From Pholis gunnellus (Eukaryota; Chordata; Actinopteri; Perciformes; Pholidae), in NCBI GenBank assembly GCA_910591455.2, contig OU342821.1:13579787-13643786 (forward strand): a DNA stretch of 64,000 bases, written 5' to 3'. Both the position numbers and the translations under genes were made by a program. Below the pieces are notes generated by a model, which was not told the DNA's origin, did not search any database, and was given only the letters and a program-made list of their open reading frames with translations. Position 1 is the stretch's first letter; the number at the start of each line of letters is the position of its first letter. Shown here one piece after another: positions 1 through 64,000 of this stretch.

Positions 1-2338
1 CACATTTTATACCTTCTAGTTTGAGCTGCTGTTTATGTGGATATTTATGTTATCACAGGGCCATTAATCATAAATTGTGTTGCGTGCCATAGATTCTTGC
101 TAAATGCAGTTTATCGGAAAATAGTTAAATGAAAACAGGCAAAATAGTGAATTTGTTTTCCAGTGTGTAGGCTTTACCATCAGTGATAACCTCACCCCTT
201 TAGCCTGTATGTGAAAGAAATCAAATTAAATCAAGTCAAGTGGCTTTGTCCAGTGGAACTGTACACCACCTTATGACTTTACAAGAATTCAAAACATAGT
301 TTAAATATTCTTTTATTTCAGTTGTTGAGTGGAAGAGTAAATATAAATAGTACACTCTAGGATTTTGCACTTCACAAAGGCACAAGTCTTTGAAATGTTT
401 TCTTTTATCCTTGTATTTACCTGAGTTTACTTAAGTGGGACAGATGTGATGTGCACAAAGCATGATAGGTACTCCAAATGATGTAGCACAAAGATTGATT
501 ATAAGTATATGTTTTAAGGGTTGGTAGTGTGACCTCAGTAGACCTTGATTGTCTGAAATTATCAATTCATTTTACAGACAAGATCTTTTGTATTTATGAT
601 ATATGGAATTGATCAAATTGAAACATTGCGCTATTGAGATGGCATCTTTATAAAATTCCTTCTTAAATAAATAAAGATATGACCAGTCTCTATTATATGG
701 CAAAGCATTTTCACTGATAGCATACAAAGTGTCATTCCTAATCCTAATCTCATTTTTACAATCATTTGTCAACTATCAAAGACACAGGGTACTATTCACA
801 AAAAATATCAGAGCAGCATGAAGTGCATGTTATTTTACAAGTAAGTACACATCCAACCAAAGAAAAGGAAGAGTAAAATAACTTAGTGTACTCTTCTGCT
901 GTAGGGTCAGGGGCAGTAAAGGCATGTTGTTTTAGCCTCAGTGTTATCACACGCATTGTTATGATCTAAGCACATACAAAATAATAGTACGAACCAAAGC
1001 GCTGATAAGTGGGTCACACAAATTTGGTCAAAACATCCAAAGAGGATCTAATTTGTGCCAATAGGGACAATTCCGTGTTTTGTGTCTGATAAACTTGTTT
1101 TCGTATCATATCTATTTCCACAGCGTGTATACGTGAACGAAAAGGAATAAACCATCACTTCAGCATATGCAACAGATTACTGACTCTTCAAAGAGAACTG
1201 AGCTTGTTGATGCTGTTTGCCAGGACCACTAGCCACGGACCCATGTTTGATGTGTTCATAAAATGAATGATTTGCTTGGAAAGATCTCATTGTGTTGAGT
1301 GATTGCACTTGCAGTCGTTAGTGCTGCCGTTAGTATTCCCATGGCTGAGACAAAACACTGTGTCAGGGAGATGTCGGAATATTTGTCAAATAACATATGC
1401 ATAAACCTGGCAGGAGTCATTCACTGTTAATTTCACTCAGGAGTCCATTGTAATAAAATAAAAAAGTGTCATTTTATTGCAGTACAGCCTGTAAAACCAT
1501 GAAAAACATTAAGCAATGTCACAAAATGTCCAAAAATCCCAGATTATTTTTGGCCCCACTGAAAAAGCAGATTTATTCCCACCAGCACCTGTTTGGTGTA
1601 GCTTGCCATGACATCACTGTATGTGGAAATGAAGAAGACACACACTTAGGGGGATCCTCAAAGACATAATAAAAATACAAAAATAGATTGCACTGGTTAT
1701 TACATGATTTGCTGTCGTCCAACATAAAACATCCGACATCATTATGGACATAAAAACATTGCGAATTGGCATTTTGTGTCTCCACAAATGAGAAGCACTA
1801 AATGCCCATAGTTGCACATTTGGGGTATTGTATATAAAGTGTACTGTAAATGAGGAGCAACTGCAATGAAATATAATGGAGGAAAAAAGAAGACGATGTG
1901 AGTGGTCAAAATTGATACCAGCCCAATTCACAGTACTATGGCCTTATCTGACACCAATCATAACCAGACTGCAGGTGCACAATCACTGTGCCAGGACTTC
2001 TAGACACAATGTCTCTTAGGCTGAGCAAAGAGAGAGGTTATATTAAGTCTTTATTTATTTGGGCATATTGATTAATTAAACACCAACTGGTTTCAACCTC
2101 ACAGGGTCAATTCTGTTAGATTAAGGGCCATTGCAATACACTTTAAATAAGAATTTAAATTCAACAGGGGCCTAATCCTGAGCTCTGTCTTCCTGATATA
2201 TAACACTACGTAAGCTCTTTTTGGCTCGGAACACTGTTGTTATTTATAAAACTTTGCCTTAGTGAAATCTTCACTCACTTCCTCATTGTAGAGCTAATGT
2301 GAAATACTGTTTTTCTTCTCATGCTTTTTATCTTCCAG
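1..2338 (+). other. Intron upstream of pappa exon a (partial)
   Basis: AT-rich sequence that ends in the acceptor of exon a. No laminin-G-like or LNR1/2 coding sequence and no recognisable repeat family was seen. Open frames here are short, on both strands, and without any family resemblance. Confidence 0.7.
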
Positions 2339-56926
<54,588 letters not shown>

Positions 56927-57410
56927 GTTAGTGTCATATTTGTACCTCAGAATAAATCTCACACTTCAGACTAAGAGATGATGTTGGTTTGGGTCCTGGT
57001 CACACCGATCAACAGTCGGTGTTTGTTCCCCAACTCTGGAGTCACACAACGTTTAGGAATAAATCCTACTTCCCACGTGTGATCATTTTTCCCTTTCCCT
57101 GTGCCGAACCACCCACTTGGACTTTTTCATTTTCCCACTGCCATACATCAAGCTTTATAAATGATCATTTCTACCTACACAAGGCACGTTAAAAGTGACT
57201 GCTGTATATAACCTCCTGGAACTTGTCTAAACAGATTCTTCCTTCATTTGCTTTGTGTCCAGCTTTAGATTACTGGTGGACAGATTACTGATATCACATC
57301 CAAGAGAGTAGGAGTATTCCTACTGCATCAATAGTCCTCGTTATATTCAGTTTCCTAATGTGGAAAACGTCTATATTTGTCTTTGTGTGCCTGTATTCAT
57401 GTGAAGTTAC

Positions 57411-57433
57411 TCACTACCCAACGTGGGTAGTGA
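57411..57433. repeat. Inverted repeat, 10-bp stem with 3-base loop
   Basis: tcactaccca, then acg, then tgggtagtga. A perfect stem without a following T run; not a recognised regulatory RNA. Confidence 0.93.
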
Positions 57434-59299
57434 TTCTAATCTAATTTAGTTATCACAGAGACTAAATATCATGATTATAAGAACTTGGATTATAATTGAC
57501 TTGTTCCTAGTGTGATTAATAGAAAGTCACATCTGTCGGCACTCGATCAGCTGTGTCGTATTAAGTTTGGTCATCCTTGTGGTCGTACCTCTCTTAATTC
57601 AGGAAGGTGCTTTTGTCTGGCTCTCTCCAGCCAGCTGCTGGCAAAGGAACTGATTGGAAGTCTATTGTAGCTTCTGTGCAGCAGCATCTGCTTCTCTGGC
57701 CTGGCCTGTTTCTGTGAATCTGGCGAGGGACTTAAATTGTCCTCCTGGCATATCCATCTGTATGTCTGGTTGGGCTTATATTACGGTCTATGTGTCTCAC
57801 TGGCTGTGTCAGTGTGTCTGACGGGAGAGCTTCTTCATTTCCTCTCAGGGGGACAAAGGATTGTTTCCGGTCCACCTTCACAGATTTTTGGGGGTTTTGG
57901 GTGGACATAAGTCATGAGGACATAAGTAATCGTGTTACCTTTCTTGCTAACAATTTTTTTTCAAAGACAGCTTCTTTGACGTTCATTATTTGTTCCTTTT
58001 TTAAACCTTTTGTCTGGAAAGACATTGGCAATTGACTGATCACTGCTGCATCATTTTTAAATGGTCACATTTACATTGTTTTCCCAAAGGCTGAATATCA
58101 TTGACAAGCACCCAGACGTACCTTTTGGTACCCTAGAGGAGAGGTGGTAGAGTACATGCTACAAAATAATTGTTTCTGTGGTCACGCACTATTGCATGTA
58201 ACTCTTAAAATTACATGTGGCAAAAACTGCTTACCGCACAATTTGGTGTATTTCTGTATTTCTTTCTCTTGTGCCACAGCCACATCAGACTGAAATCTAT
58301 AACAGAGACTGCTGATACATTTTATTTTATTTTTTCATTGTGCAAAAGTTAAGGTATAGGTGGAACCCGCAAGTGGGGGGCCTCCAGCTTTGATTGCGTT
58401 GTATCACGACCGTGACCAATTGGCTCCAATCATTTTTATTTACATATTTTAAAAAACTAAAAACAGACGTCATTTAAGGAACAATGTATTAGATTTACTA
58501 CAACCACAACATATTTTATGCAGGGCTGCCAAGTTTTCAATTTAGTAATATAATAACATTATATGGCCTATTATATGGTCATATTTGATCAGAGTTTAAA
58601 CAAGACATCAATGTACAGTACATTTAACAATTTTCCCTTTCATTTTCTTCTAAATTGTATCGTAAAATACATGGTCATAGTCGGGGTCATCCTGAACAGG
58701 ATTCAATTGAAAATTGCTGCTAACCTCAGAAGAAAAACACTTATTTATTAGTTTAATTTCTGAGAGTTTAAAAATGAGTTTACAATATAATTTGAGCTAG
58801 CTCTCCCCGTACAGATCGTACAGTAAAACCACTGATCCTCATAGTCAGGGACATTTTGAGCAGAAATCTATGCGCTTCTCAGCAAATCTATTATGGAATC
58901 GTTTTTATCAAATCAGGTGTTCTCCACTGGTTTAATTTGGTATATATAATGTGAGAAATGATTGCTGAAATGTGAGTCTTCCTTCATCCCTTTTGGCCAC
59001 TCCAAAAAACCGGTACGGTAACAGCACGAATAGACGTGCTTCAAAATCCAATCCAATCCAAAATCCAGCTCTCTTGACCGCAGTGTTTTTGTAGTGCTAC
59101 TGTTGCGCTGTGGTCAAGTCAATGGCCAATTTTGTGCCTCTGTAAATCAATTGTTCCATGTTCTCCTTTGAGTAAATAATCAGAAACCAAATTGGATACA
59201 TTTTATTTTTTATATTTTCTGGTGTCATGATGGTGCCCCTTAGTTTTGCATTAATTGGACTTTGTACAGTTAGGTATCTGCCCACCTAGATGAATAACT

Positions 59300-59720
59300 T
59301 ACTATACAGCCGATCAAATCTCGCATAAAGCAGTAATGTCAGTGTTCACAGGCAGAGCAGACTACCAGCCTGCTACAAAATACAAGAACCCCACGCTCTG
59401 AACAACAACCCACATTAGCTCCCCTGCTAAGGTCTCCTTCATATCTAAATCACAAGCATGAACACACACCTTGTCCTGCAACAGACAAATAGGGAATGTG
59501 TTAACGTCAGTTTGCAGGCGAGATATTAAATTAGCTGCGGCCCAAATGTTACTTTAGTTTGGTTAGATGCTGGTGTTCTCCTTACTCTTCAATACGTTAA
59601 CACTCCACCTGCTGTCAGCCAAACACAGACATCAACACGCCCCTCCAGCCAGCAAAGAAAAAGGATATTTTCCCAAAGACAACTAAATACAATCACAAAG
59701 GCCTAGCTACACTAGGCGGA
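59300..59720. repeat. Dispersed repeat pair, copy 1
   Basis: Contains acgtcagtttgcaggcgaga and, further on, a ctgctgtcagccaaacacag segment followed by acacgcccctccag. Both have counterparts in the same order at 61240-61440. Family unknown. Confidence 0.5.
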
Positions 59721-60747
59721 GTAAGATAGAGGCATAAAACGCCTCATGCATTTTGTGCAATGTATTCATACAAGAGTCAAAAAGTTTAAATATATTGCCC
59801 ACAGGCCAGCCAGTGCTTTGGTTGTAGATTTGAATATATGGGCTAGCACAGAAATAGCGCAAAACGTCATACTTACTAATTTTATTCTTTAATCTTCAAC
59901 CTTCTGTTGAAGATGAATGTCCTCTATCCTGTTGCAAAGCTTCCAATCAGCGAAGTTGCACCAACATACTATTGCACTGTGCTACTCGGCTATGAACATA
60001 CATGACCCTCGTACAGCTAGAAAGAGCTCCAGAGGGCCATGATTTGTTTTTGTCTTTATGCACAAGTTCAATAGCAGCAGGAAAGTCGGTGAGCAGCCTG
60101 CTGGGAAGTGACCTAACTCCTGAAGTGGTTTTGCCGCTGTTGATTGATGCTATCTCATCTCCACATCTTCTGGCAGAAATCCAGTTCAGGGGCTCAGCCA
60201 GAACTTGCATAACTCACGTTTACTGGCAAACCCCAATAGGAGGGCTTCCATTAAATTACTGCAGCAACAAGAGGTTCACCTGGGTCAAAGGAGAGCAGGC
60301 TATTTGTCTTGTTAGAGTTAAGATTTGTTAGGTTTTACATCAGAGAAGTGCATGGTCAGTTTAACTGAACGTCATATGTTTGGGTGAAGAAATGCTTTTG
60401 ATGCTAACTTTTTTTTAAAGCATGTGCTCTAAGCTGAAAATGTTGGTGCGCATAAATAACTTTAGGGACGCAAGGAAAATGTATCAAATGTGTTTTTCCT
60501 TAATAAAGACATTCACAAGCAACAGGATTTGAGTAGTTTGAGTACAAAAAGTACTTTATCTGTTTACGCTTTAAACTTTAAACTGCTTTAAACTGTTTAA
60601 GGTTCATAGTTCATTTATTTTCATTGTACATGTGTAACAAAATGCTTCACAAGAAGAACAAAAAACAAAACAAAGTGCAGGAATGTACACAGCAGCAATA
60701 AAAACACTGGAGGGGCAGATAATATGGCCTGAATCTTAACACACACA

Positions 60748-60749
<2 letters not shown>

Positions 60750-60822
<73 letters not shown>
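60750..60822. repeat. AT microsatellite
   Basis: About 36 uninterrupted TA units; self-complementary and able to form a cruciform. Confidence 0.97.
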
Positions 60823-60825
<3 letters not shown>

Positions 60826-61239
60826 TCAGTTATAGTTTCCTTATGATGTAGACTCTAGCGCAGCATAAAAACAATGAGGTGTTTTAGAGGACATTTTTCA
60901 AAGGTAAGGTAAATGCTTATTTGTGGAGAATTCATACAATACGTACATGTGATCTGGTTATAACTCTTGATTAAAAAAAAAAATCAAGCAATCAAGCAAC
61001 CATAGCTTGCTCTAAAGTTTTAAAGTTTGGAGCCTTTTTTATCATTTATACCGTTTAAACTGACTGCTACATTTGCAAAATTGTGGTTATTGGCACACAT
61101 TTTATAGTTCACACATTTTTAATCACAAATGCAAGTGAAACGCTACCCATAAAGGAGTTGGGACTAGTCCAAAACTAAACACAAATTTCAATAGATTTAT
61201 TTATTAAATTGCATAATTGTTCATTTTGTTCAACATTCA

Positions 61240-61440
61240 ACAGGGAAAGGTACATTGCAAACGTCAGTTTGCAGGCTAGACAGCTAATTAGTCTGTTTAG
61301 ATGTTGGTGGAACTATACTCTTTACACAAAACGTCTTTCAATAGCTCGTAAGCTACAGTGAAAGTACATTTTTTTCTCTCCTTCCCCCGCCGGGGTTCAG
61401 TCTTCCAGCTGATGTCAATCAAACAAGGACACACCACTCC
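61240..61440. repeat. Dispersed repeat pair, copy 2
   Basis: Contains acgtcagtttgcaggctaga, gtttagatgttggtg and agctgatgtcaatcaaacaa followed by acacaccactcc, in parallel with copy 1. It is shorter than copy 1 by internal deletion. Confidence 0.5.
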
Positions 61441-61790
61441 AACATTTTTTTTCAACCTATTTATCTTCCTTTTAATAATAAAAACGTGTTTCCAATATTG
61501 TTTACTGCTCTAAGGGATGACTATATGTACATGTGATTTCAGTTGGTGTTTAATCTTTGTAGAGGAATTTGGCCCAGGTTTACTGCTGCTGTATTTCGAG
61601 GCCAAGGATGCTACATGCCGATGGTCAATAGTAGTGTCTGCAAAAACAGGTGTTAGCAGTTTGCTGAAATAATAACTACAGGCTAATGGAGGATCAAGTT
61701 ACCTACTTCGTACTATCTTCTGTCATGCCAGCAAAGACAGATTGGGTTCTATTTCATCTACTGAAATATTCAGTGGGCCGCTGCAGTATG

Positions 61791-61838
61791 ATACAGTAAG
61801 TATTACACTGTATTATACAGTAAGTATCACACTGTAGC
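61791..61838. repeat. Tandem duplication, 24 bp x 2
   Basis: Two neighbouring copies of atacagtaagtattacactg plus four bases, with small differences in the second (atcacac for attacac). Confidence 0.9.
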
Positions 61839-62984
61839 TGGGCTCAAGAACTCGAGGCTGCTTGTCCAAATTTGACTTGAAGGCATTTTGCCCTGGCGTT
61901 ATTTGAAGAAAGCAGTCTGGCTGGTGTTCTGTACTATTAGGTCCCCTGGAAACTATTCAGAAAGATACGAAAAATTGCTTTGAAATAGCCAATCATAATT
62001 TGATTTATCGGCTGCCAGGAACAAGGGATGAGGAAAGCAACTGTGGGGGAGAGAGAAAAAGGAAAACGCTGAGGAATTAAGCCGATATGTGAAATCGATA
62101 TAGGAGCAAGAGGAAAGCCAGATGTTTAATCTCTGTTGCTTGTTAGTTTGTAAGACTGCCTAATTGATGCTGCTTGCTTGCACACACATGTTGCTTAATG
62201 CCGTGGCTAATATAAACGTACATGAATGAAACTCAAATTAACCTGAATGCCAGTTTTAAATGATTACCCAGATGACCTTCCACCCTCACCTTGCTGTTTT
62301 ATTACTGGGATATTGTGTTTTTGTCCACATTTAGATAATTTCCTCTTAACGTATTATTATGTTGGTACTCGTAAGCATTTGGATTTATTTGTTTATTGCT
62401 CTTGGGAAAAACATATCCTCAACATCATCCCTATTTGATCAGCTCAGTCATAACAGAAACAGAGTGTTTTGCACCTGATTTTGATTTTCCCCCGAACTAA
62501 TCAAATGCATGGCAGGCGGACAAGGAAGGAGTTGCATAAAAACCTCGTAAAAGCAAAACAAAAGCACAATATATCACAAACGTAATCTGTAACCCATTCA
62601 TGCGGTCTCTCTCCTCTGAGCTGCTGAATGGCCAAAGATGGGCAGCGTATTACTATAGGCCTCCTCAAACAAAATGCCAAACAAATGCACTTCTGTCCTG
62701 TTAAGTAATGTTTACTTAAAACTAAAGTTGAGTTGTCATTATTTAGTCTTTTGACAAATGAAAATATATATCTGTCACCCCCTTTTCAAAGATTTCCAGT
62801 TGGAACGAATGGGTGTCGTGTCTAGCTATAACAGTACTGAAGTGGATAAACCAGCCATCCAGCTCTCTCCTTCTTTCCCCCTCTCACTCTCATTCAATCT
62901 TTCTCCTACTCATTCACTGCCAGAGATACTCATTCACATTATCTCTTTCTCACTCTCAATCCCACTCACAGTCTCTGTCACACT

Positions 62985-62993
<9 letters not shown>

Positions 62994-63080
<87 letters not shown>
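62994..63080. repeat. CA microsatellite, long
   Basis: About 42 uninterrupted CA units preceded by a CACTCA/CACTCG region. It produces HTHT and VCVC frames on the two strands that are not genes. Confidence 0.97.
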
Positions 63081-63081
<1 letters not shown>

Positions 63082-63213
63082 GAGGTCTGGTAACTCAGTG
63101 GGAATCTTGCTGGTGTTGTAGTCCCCAGCATGTTGTGACACAGCTCGTGAGAACAACAATATGATATGATCCACGCACACAGACACACCTTTCTTTTGTT
63201 CCTCTGCCAAAAA

Positions 63214-63259
63214 CTTGTACATCTACTTTTGATCTACTTGTACATCTACCTCTGATCTT
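63214..63259. repeat. Tandem duplication, 23 bp x 2
   Basis: Two neighbouring copies that begin cttgtacatctac and differ at a few bases after it. Confidence 0.88.
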
Positions 63260-64000
63260 TGATAATGAGGTGAAGGGAACATAACAGTGCAAAACAAAAT
63301 GTTGCAACAGACTTTCCCTCTTCATCAAGCGTCCAATATGAAAATCATATTTCCTGGAATGTAATACAATGTTTTCCCGATACAACAATTGGGCCATTTC
63401 TACTCTTTCCAAAAAAGCCTAAATACTATTGTAGGTATCAATTATTAAAGTAGTCCAGGTTCCTCCTGCTGCTCCTATTTTCTCTTTTTCTCGTCAACTT
63501 AGAGCTGAATCCTGATAACAGCTGAATAAGCGAGAGAAAAAGGAGCAGAATTGTGAAAAGCAATGGAACTCAGCCGCTCATTTATTTTCACTCCCCTTCC
63601 CAGCAAATGCTGCTCTCGTCTTTTATTTTGATAGAGATTTGTGTATTAAGGAGTTCTGGATGATTTGCTGTGTATTATTCCACCCCAGGAGCTTTGAAGG
63701 TGCAAGGACTGGCTCCACGTAAGGTCACCACAGGATCTCCCCTTAATAGTTGCAAGCTGTTGGCTGAATTTGGAGAGGCAGGGGAGAGAGGAGGCAAGGT
63801 CTTGCGTTTAACTTTCTGAGGGTTGCCTGCGAAAGACCCGTTTTTGTAGGTCCCCCCCTAGTTTGGAAGGAATTCCTTTCTTGGATGCTTGAAGCAGTAT
63901 GCAAAGGGCACCGATTATATAGTTGGCTTGGCCTCTCTGAAACAACTTTTTCTGAATATTCCTGTAGGGGTTTCCTGTCTATGTTGGTGGTGGTGTTGTC

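Larger units (their letters stand above)
56927..64000 (+). other. Start of the intron after exon s (at least 7.1 kb)
   Basis: The donor at 56927 has no matching acceptor that leads into the expected last PAPP-A exon before 64000. The stretch holds a 10-bp-stem hairpin at 57411, a related repeat pair (59300-59720 and 61240-61440), an AT array at 60750-60822, a 24-bp tandem pair at 61791, a long CA array at 62994-63080 and a 23-bp tandem pair at 63214. The rest shows no supported feature. Confidence 0.7.

Noticed and set aside
59947..60331. Overlapping open frames of 87 and 109 codons on opposite strands
   Set aside because: Both strands open at once usually reflects composition; no family match and no splice context. 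A repeat origin is possible but not shown.
62758..63222. HTHT- and VCVC-rich frames on both strands
   Set aside because: They are translations of the CA microsatellite.

Overview
The window is vertebrate nuclear DNA, almost certainly from a teleost fish and probably a percomorph. It is AT-rich, full of CA/GT, CT and ATCT microsatellites, and carries several dispersed repeat families that I recognise from fish genomes (fish-type L2 LINE tails, a hAT element, short non-autonomous elements). No prokaryotic gene, RNA gene or CRISPR array is visible.

One gene explains all recognisable coding sequence. Nineteen exons on the + strand, from 2339 to 56926, encode the middle and C-terminal two thirds of pappalysin-1 (PAPP-A; teleost pappaa or pappab, symbol given as pappa). 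PAPP-A is a secreted zinc metalloproteinase that cleaves IGF-binding proteins and so releases IGF. All 18 complete introns are GT-AG and every exon phase joins its neighbour, giving 1112 codons with no frameshift or stop. The metzincin-like site HEIGHSLGLYH is in exon b (2846-2878) with the Met-turn in the same exon. A central region follows, with a Cys-rich GDG repeat in exons f-h, then five CCP/sushi modules (exons l-r) and the third Lin-12/Notch repeat (exon s). Residue-level resemblance is to PAPP-A rather than PAPP-A2. Missing are the 5' exons (signal peptide, propeptide, laminin-G-like part, LNR1/2), which must lie before position 1, and the last short coding exon with the 3' UTR, which must lie after 64000. 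Letters a-s are used for exons because the true numbers cannot be known from the window.

Layout: 1-2338 intron; 2339-4091 exons a-d (end of the catalytic domain); 4092-10332 intron with a fish repeat and a 247-bp ATCT array; 10333-10834 large exon e; 10835-20259 intron with several repeats; 20260-23818 exons f-h; 23819-38048 a 14-kb intron with a complete hAT element with exact target-site duplication, a helicase-derived remnant and an unexplained exon-like island; 38049-39491 exons i-k; 39492-43141 intron with a 223-codon antisense open frame; 43142-43316 exon l; 43317-49733 intron that holds fragments resembling the end of exon l; 49734-52310 exons m-q; 52311-56827 introns around exons r and s; 56927-64000 start of the last intron, repeat-rich.

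I found no second protein gene and no clear undescribed system. The observations most worth a second look are the exon-l-like fragments in the next intron, the exon-like island at 30644-30762, the in-frame alternative donor of exon o, the extra cysteine in exon e, and the decayed RecQ-like helicase remnant.
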